Program-made: the position numbers and the translations under genes | NCBI RefSeq assembly: GCF_041447285.1 | Contig: NZ_JBGMEB010000012.1 | Coordinates: 62,001-126,000, forward strand | DNA from: Methanomethylovorans sp041447285 | GTDB lineage: Archaea; Halobacteriota; Methanosarcinia; Methanosarcinales; Methanosarcinaceae | DNA: 64,000 bases | Direction: 5' to 3' | Part shown: in pieces, positions 34,456-43,647 of the stretch | Layout of the letters: each line of letters starts with the position of its first letter | Numbering within the stretch: position 1 is the stretch's first letter | The notes under the pieces: generated by a model | Seen by the model: the letters and a program-made list of their open reading frames with translations, nothing else | Told to the model about the DNA's origin: nothing | The model's database searches: none

Positions 34456-35535
34456 ATGCGGCTTTTGCAGAGATTAAAGCGTGGGGTCGATAGTGAAAAG
34501 TCACGGCCTAAGGGGCATTCTAATTATGCATATACTACTGCACGTGTACATGCAATGAAGAGCAAGCTGCTTCCTAAAGAAACTTATCCGCGGCTCCTGA
34601 ACATGCAAATTGATGAAATCACCAGATTTGTTGGAGAACTGGAATACAAAGAGGATGTTGATGAACTTGCAAGGTCGTATGCTGGTGTTGATCTCATCGA
34701 GCATGCGCTGAACAGGAACCTGGCTGTGACCTTCACTAAACTACTGAATATTTCAGAAGGTGAAGTTAACTTCCTTATCTTCCAATATCTTCAGAAATAT
34801 GACATCTGGAACATCAAGACTATTCTTCGTGGGAAACATTGCAATGCTTCTACAGAAGATATACTGGAGGCAATTGTTGCAGCAGGCCGCCTTACTTATA
34901 CTTTCTTGTCAGAATTATCTGCTAAGCCCACTCCTGAAGATGTTATTTCATCTCTGGCACAAAGCGAATACTATTCTATCCTGAAAGATTATGACGGTAA
35001 GAATTTGTCAGAGATAGAGAATCGTCTTGATATGAAGTATTATGAAGATCTGTTCAGAGCCATTGGTGAGCCAAAGTCTAAAGACAGAAAACTCTTCAGT
35101 GAGTTTGTCAGGACAGAAATTGACATCAAAAATTTGACCACTCTGTTCAGGCTCAAGAAATATAGACTTACCAGTCCTGATATGATGACTCTCATGATTG
35201 ATGGCGGCTTAAAGCTTAAGTTAAAAGACATAGAGAAAATGATGCCATTGTCATTTGAAGAGTTCGTCACTGGACTTGCAAATAGTCCTTACTGGGATGA
35301 TATTTCTGACTGCTGCTCTCCAAAGATGGATTCTTTCGTAGATCTAGAGGCAAAGCTAAAAAAATTGAGATTAAAAACTTCGGTAAGTTTCTCTCATCTA
35401 TATCCTCTCTCCATCGTGATGATCATGGACTATATTCTGGGTAAACAGAATGAAGTCAATAATCTGCGTATGATTATTCGTGGGAAGGCAGTTGGTCTAA
35501 GTGATGAGGAAATAAAGAATCAGTTGGTGATCTGA
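34456..35535 (+). CDS. ahaC: A-type ATP synthase subunit C
   Basis: A 359-residue V-ATPase d-like funnel protein that couples the central stalk to the c-ring. It is all-helical, with NYAYTTARVHAMKSKLL near the start and YDIWNIKTILRGK and NEVNNLRMIIRGKAVGL as the repeated family motifs. Its TGA shares a base with the ahaF start (TGATG), so translation is coupled. Confidence 0.94.
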   Translation: MRLLQRLKRGVDSEKSRPKGHSNYAYTTARVHAMKSKLLPKETYPRLLNMQIDEITRFVGELEYKEDVDELARSYAGVDLIEHALNRNLAVTFTKLLNISEGEVNFLIFQYLQKYDIWNIKTILRGKHCNASTEDILEAIVAAGRLTYTFLSELSAKPTPEDVISSLAQSEYYSILKDYDGKNLSEIENRLDMKYYEDLFRAIGEPKSKDRKLFSEFVRTEIDIKNLTTLFRLKKYRLTSPDMMTLMIDGGLKLKLKDIEKMMPLSFEEFVTGLANSPYWDDISDCCSPKMDSFVDLEAKLKKLRLKTSVSFSHLYPLSIVMIMDYILGKQNEVNNLRMIIRGKAVGLSDEEIKNQLVI

Positions 35536-35837
35536 TGGAACTTGCAGTAGTAGGCAGCAGCGAGTTTGTCACTGGATTCAGGCTGGCTGGAATAAAGAAG
35601 ATCTTTGAAGTTAATAACCATGTAGAACTTGAACCTACTGTAAGAAAGGTGCTTGAGGACAGGGATATTGGAATACTTGTATTGCATGGAGATGACCTGT
35701 CCAGACTACCGGAGATGTTGAGGGACACGATCAATGAATCTGTTGAACCGACTGTTGTTACTCTGGGAGGTAGTGGTCAAAGTTCGAACTTAAGGGAAAA
35801 GATAAAACAATCGGTAGGTGTAGATCTGTGGAAATAA
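35535..35837 (+). CDS. ahaF: A-type ATP synthase subunit F
   Basis: A 100-residue Rossmann-like central-stalk subunit starting MELAVVGSSEFVTGFRLAGI, the family hallmark, with a C-terminal helix REKIKQSVGVDLWK. It can extend into the head and modulate ATP hydrolysis. The last 10 bases overlap ahaA. Confidence 0.94.
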   Translation: MELAVVGSSEFVTGFRLAGIKKIFEVNNHVELEPTVRKVLEDRDIGILVLHGDDLSRLPEMLRDTINESVEPTVVTLGGSGQSSNLREKIKQSVGVDLWK

Positions 35838-37564
35838 AAGGTGAAATTTATCGTGTGGCCGGACCAGTCGTTACTATTACCGGTATCAAACCAAAAATGT
35901 ATGACGTGGTCAAAGTTGGTCATGAAGGATTGATGGGTGAGGTCATCAGAATTGAAGGTGACAAAGCCACAGTTCAGGTATATGAGGACACATCTGGAAT
36001 CAAGCCAGGTGAACCCGTGGAAAACACAGGAATGTCCCTCTCAGTAGAGCTTGGTCCAGGTCTGCTGGAAAGTATCTATGATGGTATCCAGAGGCCTCTG
36101 AAGGTTCTCCAGGAGAAAATGGGAGATTTCATTCAGAGGGGTGTAACTGCAAACGGACTTGACAGGGAGAAAAAATGGGATTTCAAACCCACTGTCGCTA
36201 AGGGCGATAAGGTAAAGGGTGGAGAAGTTATCGGTCTTGTACAGGAAACCGAGAACATCGAACACAAGATCATGGTCCCTCCAAGAGTTTCAGGCACAGT
36301 GGCTGAAATAAAGGCCGGAAAGTTCACTGTAGATGAAACCGTTTGTGTACTTACAGATGGTACTGAACTGCAGCTGATGCAGAAGTGGCCTGTCAGGGCA
36401 CCCAGACCAGTAAGTAAGAAACTCTTACCAAAGACTCCTCTTATCACCGGTCAGAGAATTCTCGACGGACTTTTCCCGGTTGCAAAAGGAGGTACTGCCG
36501 CAATCCCCGGCCCATTCGGTTCAGGAAAGACTGTTACTCAGCAGCAGCTTGCTAAGTGGAGTGACACTGATATTGTGGTCTACATCGGTTGTGGAGAACG
36601 TGGTAATGAGATGGCCGATGTTCTTAATGAGTTCCCAGAACTGCAGGACCCAAAGACTGGCCGTCCGCTTATGGAACGTACTGTGCTCATCGCAAATACT
36701 TCCAACATGCCGGTGGCTGCCCGTGAGGCATCAGTATACACTGGTATCACCATTGCAGAATACTACCGTGACATGGGATATGATGTTTCCCTTATGGCAG
36801 ATTCCACTTCAAGATGGGCAGAAGCTATGAGAGAAATCTCCTCAAGGCTTGAAGAAATGCCTGGTGAGGAAGGTTACCCAGCTTATTTGTCAGCAAGACT
36901 GTCAGAGTTCTATGAGAGAGCAGGTTATGTAAAATCTCTAGCAGGAGTGAATGGTTCTATTACGGTTATCGGTGCAGTATCTCCACCTGGTGGTGACTTC
37001 TCAGAACCAGTTACACAGAACACTCTGCGTATCGTAAAGGTTTTCTGGGCTCTTGATGCCAAGCTTGCACAGAGGAGGCATTTCCCATCTATTAACTGGC
37101 TTACCAGTTACAGTCTTTACAGTAACTCACTTGCAGGCTGGTTCAGTGAGAACGTCGCTCCAGATTGGAATACTCTCAGGAACAATGCAATGGACTTGCT
37201 CCAGCGTGAATCCGAACTGCAGGAAATTGTGCAGCTCGTGGGCTCCGATGCTCTGCCGGAAGACCAGCAGCTGGTATTGGAAATATGTCGTATGATCCGT
37301 GAATATTTCCTTCAGCAGAATGCATACCACCCTGTGGATACTTACTGTTCATTTGATAAGCAGTACAAGTTGTTGAAAGCTATATCCAAGTACAGTGACA
37401 TGGCCTCAGCTGCTCTTGAAGCAGGTGCTCCAATGAAAAAGATTCTATCCATGGAATCAAAGGATGATCTTGCAAAGGTCAAATTCGAAGAGAACTTTGA
37501 CAAAGCACTTGATGAGGTCCTGAAGAAGATGGATTCTGAGTTCGCAAAGCTTGGAGGCAATTAA
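35828..37564 (+). CDS. ahaA: A-type ATP synthase catalytic subunit A
   Basis: The 578-residue catalytic subunit. The P-loop is PGPFGSGKTVTQ, the catalytic Glu region is YIGCGERGNEMADVL, Walker B is VSLMADSTSRWAEAMREISS, and the A-specific non-homologous insert (about 115-190, with REKKWDFKPTV) is present. The start is GTG at 35828 inside the end of ahaF, giving the normal N-terminus MEIKGEIYRVAGPVV. No intein is seen. Confidence 0.96.
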   Translation: MEIKGEIYRVAGPVVTITGIKPKMYDVVKVGHEGLMGEVIRIEGDKATVQVYEDTSGIKPGEPVENTGMSLSVELGPGLLESIYDGIQRPLKVLQEKMGDFIQRGVTANGLDREKKWDFKPTVAKGDKVKGGEVIGLVQETENIEHKIMVPPRVSGTVAEIKAGKFTVDETVCVLTDGTELQLMQKWPVRAPRPVSKKLLPKTPLITGQRILDGLFPVAKGGTAAIPGPFGSGKTVTQQQLAKWSDTDIVVYIGCGERGNEMADVLNEFPELQDPKTGRPLMERTVLIANTSNMPVAAREASVYTGITIAEYYRDMGYDVSLMADSTSRWAEAMREISSRLEEMPGEEGYPAYLSARLSEFYERAGYVKSLAGVNGSITVIGAVSPPGGDFSEPVTQNTLRIVKVFWALDAKLAQRRHFPSINWLTSYSLYSNSLAGWFSENVAPDWNTLRNNAMDLLQRESELQEIVQLVGSDALPEDQQLVLEICRMIREYFLQQNAYHPVDTYCSFDKQYKLLKAISKYSDMASAALEAGAPMKKILSMESKDDLAKVKFEENFDKALDEVLKKMDSEFAKLGGN

Positions 37565-37565
37565 A

Positions 37566-38948
37566 ATGACCAAGGAATATAAGACTATAGTAGAGATCTC
37601 AGGCCCTCTTGTATTCATCGAAAAGACCGAACCAGTGGGTTACGGTGAACTTGTGAATATCAACCTGCCAGATGGTAGTACTAAGAGAGGTCAGGTACTT
37701 GATACATCAGCTGACATAGTAGCTGTACAGGTCTTCGAAGGTACTGGTGGACTCAATGAGGAATCTGGAGTAGTATTTACCGGCGAAACAATCAAATTAC
37801 CAGTTTCAAAGGACATGTTAGGCCGTATCCTTTCAGGATCTGGTGAGCCTCTTGATGGTGGGCCGCGAATAGTTCCGGAAGACAGGATCGATGTTAACGG
37901 TGCATCAATGAATCCTTATTCAAGGATGCCACCTGAGGAATTCATCCAGACCGGTATTTCCACGATCGATGGAACTAACACACTTGTGAGGGGACAGAAA
38001 CTGCCTATCTTCTCTGGTTCAGGTCTCCCCCACAATGAGATTGCTCTGCAGATAGCAAGACAGGCAAAAGTGCCAGGTTCTGAAGAAGCATTCGCAGTAG
38101 TGTTCGCTGCAATGGGTATTACCAATGAGGAAGCACAGTACTTCATGGAAGACTTTGAGAAGACTGGTGCACTTGAAAGAGCAGTGGTGTTCCTAAACCT
38201 TGCAGATGACCCAGCAGTCGAGCGTATTATCACTCCAAGGATGGCTCTTACCGCAGCTGAGTATCTAGCATATGAGCATGATATGCACGTGCTTGTTATC
38301 CTTACAGATATCACCAACTACTGCGAAGCATTGCGTCAGATGGGTGCTGCCCGTGAAGAGGTTCCAGGACGTAGAGGTTATCCAGGTTACATGTACACTG
38401 ATCTTGCATCCTTGTATGAGCGTGCAGGTGTCATTAAAGGCAGAAAAGGATCTGTTACACAGTTCTCTATCCTCACCATGCCTGGTGACGATATCACTCA
38501 CCCCATCCCTGATCTCTCTGGGTACATTACTGAAGGACAGATCGTGGTTTCAAGGGAATTGCACAGAAAAGGTATCTACCCTCCAATCAACGTGCTGCCT
38601 TCACTGTCCCGTCTGATGAACTCAGGTATCGGTGCAGGTAAGACAAGGGATGACCACAAAGCAGTTTCCGACCAGATGTATGCAGGATACGCAGAAGGTC
38701 GTGACTTAAGAGGCCTGGTGGCTATCGTAGGTAAAGAAGCATTGTCTGAGAGGGACCAGAGGATCCTTGAATTCGCAGATCTGTTCGAAGACAGGTTCGT
38801 GCGTCAGGGAAGAAACGAAGACAGGTCCATCGAGGATACGCTGAATGTTGCATGGTCTATTCTGTCTGAACTTCCGGAAGCACTGCTTACAAGAGTAGAC
38901 AACAAGTTCATAGAGAAGTACCACCCTGCTCATAAGAAGAGCAACTAA
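37566..38948 (+). CDS. ahaB: A-type ATP synthase regulatory subunit B
   Basis: The 460-residue non-catalytic nucleotide-binding subunit. It starts MTKEYKTIVEISGPLVFIEK, has no true P-loop (IFSGSGLPHNEIA instead), and contains GRRGYPGYMYTDLASLYERA and PGDDITHPIPDLSGYITEGQ, all typical of V/A-type B subunits. GGAGG 8 nt before the ATG at 37566 decides the start; it is 1 nt after the ahaA stop. Confidence 0.96.
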   Translation: MTKEYKTIVEISGPLVFIEKTEPVGYGELVNINLPDGSTKRGQVLDTSADIVAVQVFEGTGGLNEESGVVFTGETIKLPVSKDMLGRILSGSGEPLDGGPRIVPEDRIDVNGASMNPYSRMPPEEFIQTGISTIDGTNTLVRGQKLPIFSGSGLPHNEIALQIARQAKVPGSEEAFAVVFAAMGITNEEAQYFMEDFEKTGALERAVVFLNLADDPAVERIITPRMALTAAEYLAYEHDMHVLVILTDITNYCEALRQMGAAREEVPGRRGYPGYMYTDLASLYERAGVIKGRKGSVTQFSILTMPGDDITHPIPDLSGYITEGQIVVSRELHRKGIYPPINVLPSLSRLMNSGIGAGKTRDDHKAVSDQMYAGYAEGRDLRGLVAIVGKEALSERDQRILEFADLFEDRFVRQGRNEDRSIEDTLNVAWSILSELPEALLTRVDNKFIEKYHPAHKKSN

Positions 38949-38968
38949 AGGGAATCTGGTGAACGAAC

Positions 38969-39586
38969 ATGGGCGTAAAGGATGTTAAACCAACCCGGTC
39001 CGAGCTCATAGAGCTCAAGAAGAAGATCAAGCTCTCTCAGAGCGGTCACAAATTGCTTAAAATGAAGAGAGATGGTTTGATCCTTGAGTTCTTCGATATC
39101 CTTAGCAAAGCAAAGGATGTTAGGTCAGAGCTGGACAAAGCCTATGAAGTGGCTAATAAGAAGATAGGTCTTGCAAATGCTGTTGACGGTATCATTACTG
39201 TCAAATCCACAGCTTTTGCCTTGGAGAACATTCCCCAAATTGAACTTGAAAGCAGGAACATAATGGGTGTCGTGGTCCCCAAGATCGAATCTTCCAGTGT
39301 ACGCAAATCCATAGAAGAACGTGGCTATGGTATATTGGGAACTAGTTCCTACACCGATGAAGCCGCAGACGCCTATGAGAAGCTGGTGGAGAATATCATT
39401 GTGGCAGCAGAGATCGAGACTACTATGAAGAAGCTGCTCGATGATATCGAAAAGACCAAGCGCCGTGTCAATGCTCTTGAGTTCAAGGTCATACCTGAAA
39501 TGCAGGAAGCTATGAACTTCATCAGGCTCCGTCTGGAAGAGATGGAAAGAGAGAATACGTTCAGACTCAAGAAGATCAAAGGATAA
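38969..39586 (+). CDS. ahaD: A-type ATP synthase subunit D
   Basis: The 205-residue central rotor shaft. Two long helices (about 5-75 and 130-195) form the coiled coil; KPTRSELIELKKKIKLSQSG near the start and KRRVNALEFKVIPEM near the end are the family motifs. It follows ahaB by 20 nt and precedes the short ahaG. Confidence 0.95.
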   Translation: MGVKDVKPTRSELIELKKKIKLSQSGHKLLKMKRDGLILEFFDILSKAKDVRSELDKAYEVANKKIGLANAVDGIITVKSTAFALENIPQIELESRNIMGVVVPKIESSSVRKSIEERGYGILGTSSYTDEAADAYEKLVENIIVAAEIETTMKKLLDDIEKTKRRVNALEFKVIPEMQEAMNFIRLRLEEMERENTFRLKKIKG

Positions 39587-39597
39587 GATTCTTATAT

Positions 39598-39777
39598 ATG
39601 GGATCTGGAAACCCAGAAGATGATCGGCCCAATATGGTCGATCGTTTCTTCACGCAGCTAGGAAAACCTCATAACCTGGCAAGAATTTTAAGATGGGCAT
39701 GGATCATCTCACTATTTTTGCTGGCAATGGGTTATATTCTTATCTTTTCATATCTGTCTGGCAAATTAGACATTTAG
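39598..39777 (+). CDS. ahaG: A-type ATP synthase small subunit G (AhaG)
   Basis: A 59-codon gene 11 nt behind ahaD. The product has a polar N-terminus (MGSGNPEDDRPNMVDRFFTQ) and one membrane helix (about 33-55, WAWIISLFLLAMGYILIFSY). Its place at the operon end and its size fit ahaG, known from the Methanosarcina mazei aha operon, where its role in the enzyme is unclear. There is no strong ribosome site (the upstream region reads ggataagattcttat). A poly-T terminator follows immediately. Confidence 0.75.
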   Translation: MGSGNPEDDRPNMVDRFFTQLGKPHNLARILRWAWIISLFLLAMGYILIFSYLSGKLDI

Positions 39778-39781
39778 GAAA

Positions 39782-40273
39782 TCATTTTTTTTCTATTTTT
39801 TTTACCGATCTCAATTTTCCCAGCACTATCTGTGCATGTTCCTTTGTTTTTACATTGTCCCAAATACTCACTATAATGCCTTTTGGATCAATAAGGAATG
39901 TTGTTCTTACAGTACCCATGGATTCCTTTCCCATGAATTTTTTCAGGCGCCATACATCGTACAGCTTGTGAACAGTAACATCTGTGTCTGAAAGGAGAGT
40001 GATCCCCAGTTCCCTTTTCTCAATGAACTTCTGATGAGATGCAATGCTGTCTTTGCTTATCCCAATGATCATTGCTTCTTCTTTTTCAAATTCAACTTTA
40101 AGCGAAGTGAAATCCTGTGCTTCTTTTGTGCATCCGGCAGTATTATCGCGAGGGTAAAAATGCAATACTAGCCATTTACCTCTCAGGTCTTTCAAACAGA
40201 TCTCTTCATTATTCTGGTCTGGCAGGCAGAACAAAGGTGCATCCTGACCTTCTGAAAGTGAATTATTGGACAT
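39782..40273 (-). CDS. bcp: Peroxiredoxin (Bcp/PrxQ type)
   Basis: A 163-residue thioredoxin-fold peroxidase that reduces hydrogen peroxide and organic peroxides. The peroxidatic Cys lies in YPRDNTAGCTKEAQDF (about residue 48). The resolving Cys five residues later in many PrxQ is replaced by Ala, so it may act as a 1-Cys enzyme or use another Cys (C16 or C25). VRTTFLIDPKGIIVSIW is the C-terminal core. The last residues (KKIEKK) are read from the poly-T tracts of the opposite strand. Confidence 0.9.
   Translation of the reverse strand: MSNNSLSEGQDAPLFCLPDQNNEEICLKDLRGKWLVLHFYPRDNTAGCTKEAQDFTSLKVEFEKEEAMIIGISKDSIASHQKFIEKRELGITLLSDTDVTVHKLYDVWRLKKFMGKESMGTVRTTFLIDPKGIIVSIWDNVKTKEHAQIVLGKLRSVKKIEKK
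39785..39803 (+). terminator. Double poly-T terminator of the ATP synthase operon
   Basis: Two T8 tracts (39785-39792 and 39796-39803) start 7 bases after the ahaG stop. U-rich runs end transcription in archaea. They lie inside the 3' end of the convergent peroxiredoxin gene, where they encode its Lys-rich tail. Confidence 0.65.
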
Positions 40274-40382
40274 TGTATCTTCCTATATTTCCCAATGAGT
40301 ATTTATCTAAGCAGGTATAGTTAGTTCCAATTACCGTTATATGACGGTTCATATACAGCCTTTTTGGCTTTGAGGGTAGAAT

Positions 40383-41645
40383 ATGGTATCTAAAGCACTC
40401 CCTTTCACAAAAGAAAAGATCTCTGAGATTATTGCACAATATCCTACACCTTTCCATCTATATGATGAAAAAGGTATCAGGGAGAATGCCCGCAGGCTCA
40501 AGAAAGCCTTTGGCATATTAGAGGGTTTCCAGGAGTTCTTTGCTGTGAAAGCTCTTCCAAATCCATATATCATGAAAATTCTCAAGGAAGAAGGTTTTGG
40601 AGCTGACTGCAGTTCTCTGCCCGAGTTGTTGCTTGCAGAGAAGACTGGAATCGTGGGCGAATATATCATGTTCAGTTCCAACGACACTCCTGCAGAAGAA
40701 TTCAGGAAGGCAAAGGAACTGGGTGCTATAATAAATCTTGATGATATTAGCCACATCAAATTCCTGGAAGATGGGGCAGGTCTGCCGGAGCTTATATGTT
40801 GCAGATATAATCCGGGTCCTCTTAAGGAAGGCAATGCAATAATTGGAAAGCCTGAGGAAGCAAAGTATGGTTTTACCCGTGAACAGCTCTTTGAGGGCTA
40901 CAGGTACATGCGGGATAAGGGTGTGAAGAGATTTGGTATGCATACAATGGTGGCATCCAATGAGCTGAATCCCCAGTACTTTATAGAAACTGCAAAGATC
41001 CTTTTTGAACTCATAGCTGATATCTCCAGAGAACTTGGCATAAGGTTTGAGTTTGTAAACCTTGGCGGAGGTATTGGCATACCATACCGTCCCGATCAGG
41101 AGCAAGTGCCTTATGATGTCATTGCCAGAGGTGTAAAGGATGCGTACGTAAAAACCATTGAGGCAAATGGTTTAGCTCCTCTTAAGATCTATCTTGAGTG
41201 CGGACGTGTCATTACCGGGCCATATGGTTATCTGATAACCACTGTCAGGCACATGAAACACATCTACAAAGACTATGTAGGCACGGATGCATGCATGGCC
41301 AACCTCATGAGGCCGGGAATATACGGTGCATATCATCACATAACTGTCCTTGATAAGGAAAATGAGCAACCGACTTTCAAGTATGATGTCACTGGTTCTC
41401 TTTGTGAGAACAATGATAAGTTTGCCATTGATCGCATGCTTCCTGAAGTGGAGCGTGGGGACATTCTGGTGATTCATGATACGGGAGCTCATGGTTATGC
41501 CATGGGTTTTAACTATAATGGTAAACTGCGCTCCGCTGAGATCCTGTTAAGAGCAGATGGTAGTTTTGTACAGATACGCAGAGCTGAAACCGTAGATGAC
41601 TACTTTGCAACGCTGGATTTTGAAGGGCTTCAGAAGTTCATCTAA
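40383..41645 (+). CDS. lysA: Diaminopimelate decarboxylase family enzyme (LysA)
   Basis: A 420-residue fold III PLP decarboxylase. The PLP lysine is in FFAVKALPNPYI, the glycine loop is FVNLGGGIGIPYRP, and LECGRVITGPYG and GSLCENNDKFA supply phosphate and substrate contacts. LysA makes lysine from meso-diaminopimelate. The family also includes ornithine and carboxynorspermidine decarboxylases; length and motifs fit LysA best, though some archaeal homologs are unverified. The GAGGGTAGAAT before the ATG is a moderate ribosome site. Confidence 0.85.
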   Translation: MVSKALPFTKEKISEIIAQYPTPFHLYDEKGIRENARRLKKAFGILEGFQEFFAVKALPNPYIMKILKEEGFGADCSSLPELLLAEKTGIVGEYIMFSSNDTPAEEFRKAKELGAIINLDDISHIKFLEDGAGLPELICCRYNPGPLKEGNAIIGKPEEAKYGFTREQLFEGYRYMRDKGVKRFGMHTMVASNELNPQYFIETAKILFELIADISRELGIRFEFVNLGGGIGIPYRPDQEQVPYDVIARGVKDAYVKTIEANGLAPLKIYLECGRVITGPYGYLITTVRHMKHIYKDYVGTDACMANLMRPGIYGAYHHITVLDKENEQPTFKYDVTGSLCENNDKFAIDRMLPEVERGDILVIHDTGAHGYAMGFNYNGKLRSAEILLRADGSFVQIRRAETVDDYFATLDFEGLQKFI

Positions 41646-41715
41646 ATATTCTACTTTATTTAGCTGGGTATTCATTTCCAGCACTTTTATATATTCTATT
41701 CTGTATCTATATAGC

Positions 41716-42393
41716 ATGAAACACGCCCTGATTTTTGATATGGATGGTGTGCTTGTAGACTCCATGCATCTGCATGCTGCTGCTTGGAAAATGGCTTTTT
41801 TGGAGGAAGGGATAGCTATATCCCAGGATTCCATTTACAGGTTGGAGGGTGCGAATGATAGGGGAATTATTGATAACATCTTGCACCATCAGGGTATTTT
41901 CGGTTCTTTTGACTCTTTTTCTTCAATTGCTGCCAGAAAACAGACTTTTTTCGATATAAGGAATGTCAAACCCTTTCCAGGCATTACTCATTGTTTGGAA
42001 TTGCTTTCCAAAGATTACTTACTTGCAGTAGTTTCAGGCTCAGACCGCAATGCGGTTGATGGTATATTAGACCGTCATTTCAGCGTCCATTTCAATGCAG
42101 TGGTATCGGGTGATGATGTTGTTAAAGGAAAACCCAATCCTGATCCATACTTAAAAGCATTGGAATATCTTGGAACAGATCCTGAAAATTGCATTGTTTT
42201 TGAAAATGCTCCTTATGGTGTCGAAGCTGCAAAAAAGGCAGGCATATATTGTATTGGTATACCTACCTATGTTGATCCTCAGCTGCTGAAAATGGCAGAT
42301 AAAGTATTACGGAATCATATTAGCTTGATGAAGTATCTCCATCTTTTGTTGCAACGTGGACCAGAAGATCCTTTTCCAGTAGTTTTCTCATGA
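41716..42393 (+). CDS. HAD superfamily hydrolase (beta-phosphoglucomutase-like)
   Basis: A 225-residue HAD subfamily I phosphatase: nucleophile motif IFDMDGVLVDS, an alpha-helical cap (about 15-85), VVSGSDRN as motif II, the Lys of VVKGKPNPDPY and FENAPYGVEAAKKAG as motif IV. Likely substrates are sugar phosphates or similar small phosphoesters. The ATG at 41716 has no ribosome site but a TATA-like box (TTTTATATATT, about 41686) 20-30 bases upstream, so the message is probably leaderless. Its 3' end overlaps the convergent glycosyltransferase by 74 bases. Confidence 0.85.
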   Translation: MKHALIFDMDGVLVDSMHLHAAAWKMAFLEEGIAISQDSIYRLEGANDRGIIDNILHHQGIFGSFDSFSSIAARKQTFFDIRNVKPFPGITHCLELLSKDYLLAVVSGSDRNAVDGILDRHFSVHFNAVVSGDDVVKGKPNPDPYLKALEYLGTDPENCIVFENAPYGVEAAKKAGIYCIGIPTYVDPQLLKMADKVLRNHISLMKYLHLLLQRGPEDPFPVVFS

Positions 42394-43486
42394 AAACAGT
42401 ACCTTCCAGGTCAGCTGCCATTATTTTAAGCATATTAGTTCTTTCTTTAATTTTTTTGCTGGCAAGCACCTCTTTGATAGATTTAAGCAATGAATCAGCA
42501 GACACTTCGTAATCCATTCTTTTTCCATAATTCATTTCATCAATTAATTGTGCATTGTTTTCCTGTTCTCTTTGTCCCCTATCTGGAAATACCAGCATTG
42601 GCACTCCATAGCTCAGTGTTTCCATGGTAGTTCCGTGTCCACAGGCACTGATAACAATATCTGCACTCTTGTAGTAGGGGAAAGGGTCAGATATGAAATC
42701 CTGCACTTCCACGTTTTCCGGTATTTCTGTTAATTGCGCAGGACTTATGTTAGGGCCCGTAACAATAGTGTACTGAATGTTTTTATCCAATTTTGCTGTG
42801 GAAATGACTTTTTGCAATATGGGATACCTATAACCGAATCCGCCTATTATGCACAGTACATTAGGATGAACAAGATTTTTCCCGGTTGTTTTTTCAGGTG
42901 TTTTGCGTATAATAGGCCCACTGTATTTGATCCTTGCCTGTACTTTTCCAGGGAAGGAGAGATTATTCCTGCAAACAGTGTAAGGAGAAGGGAAATCAGG
43001 TACTATTATAGCATGCGCAATAGTATACACTTGCTCATAGAATCTCTTTGTGATATTTCCAAGTAAGCTCATGAGAAAGCCTTTTTCCCGGAAGAATTCT
43101 ACCATATTTGATTGGTTGGCTATTACATAGATGGGTATCTCTTTCACGTGAGCTGCTAATATTCCCAGATAGTATCCATCTGAAATAACAGCATCCGGCC
43201 TTAAACTTTTCACCATTTTAAAAACGTGGTACATTCCTGCAATGTCAATTACGGACAGGGTACACTTTATGGAGCTCTTCAAGTCGAATCCTCCAGAACT
43301 TCCAACTAGCCGGAGTTCCTGTGGTATCCTGTATACTTTGTATGCTTCTTTTTCCGCAAGTTCCTTTGAGTAACCATATGCTCCGAAATAGACTTCATGG
43401 TCATTAGCCATAAGTTCCTTCCCGATGGCAATACATCTGCCAGTGTGTCCTAACCCTTCGCCACACATGAATATTAGGAATTTCAT
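42320..43486 (-). CDS. Glycosyltransferase, GT28/MurG-like (paralog 1)
   Basis: A 388-residue GT-B glycosyltransferase-like protein. The N-terminal domain starts FLIFMCGEGLGHTGRCIAIG, the hallmark of MurG/MGT-like and MJ1255-type proteins; the donor-binding half has CIIGGFGYRYPI and SACGHGTTMETLSYGVPMLV with FPDRGQREQENN. A soluble or peripheral enzyme that probably transfers a sugar from a nucleotide sugar to a lipid or other acceptor. GGGGAT before the ATG at 43486 sets the start. It is a paralog of the gene at 45892-47043, and both flank two PHP-domain genes. Confidence 0.82.
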   Translation of the reverse strand: MKFLIFMCGEGLGHTGRCIAIGKELMANDHEVYFGAYGYSKELAEKEAYKVYRIPQELRLVGSSGGFDLKSSIKCTLSVIDIAGMYHVFKMVKSLRPDAVISDGYYLGILAAHVKEIPIYVIANQSNMVEFFREKGFLMSLLGNITKRFYEQVYTIAHAIIVPDFPSPYTVCRNNLSFPGKVQARIKYSGPIIRKTPEKTTGKNLVHPNVLCIIGGFGYRYPILQKVISTAKLDKNIQYTIVTGPNISPAQLTEIPENVEVQDFISDPFPYYKSADIVISACGHGTTMETLSYGVPMLVFPDRGQREQENNAQLIDEMNYGKRMDYEVSADSLLKSIKEVLASKKIKERTNMLKIMAADLEGTVFMRKLLEKDLLVHVATKDGDTSSS

Positions 43487-43489
43487 CAA

Positions 43490-43647
43490 TATCCCCGCGG
43501 TAAGTATAAGCTTTAGTTAATCTCCTGGCATATAGTGTGTTCACCAATAAAATATATAGTTATTAGAATTACTATATTCTATAAAGGGGATATATTTATA
43601 AAACTTGTTCTAACTTAATCTATATCTTGGTGACAAAATAAGGATGT
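43490..43647 (+). promoter_or_regulatory. Divergent region before the first PHP gene
   Basis: This 158-base gap separates the leftward glycosyltransferase and the rightward PHP gene. GGGATATATTTATAAAAC at about 43586-43603 contains a clear TATA box for the rightward gene, predicting transcription start near 43625. AAGGAT precedes the GTG start region. Confidence 0.5.

Noticed and set aside
40518..41105. 195-codon frame antisense to lysA
   Set aside because: Shadow of a well-supported gene without features of its own.
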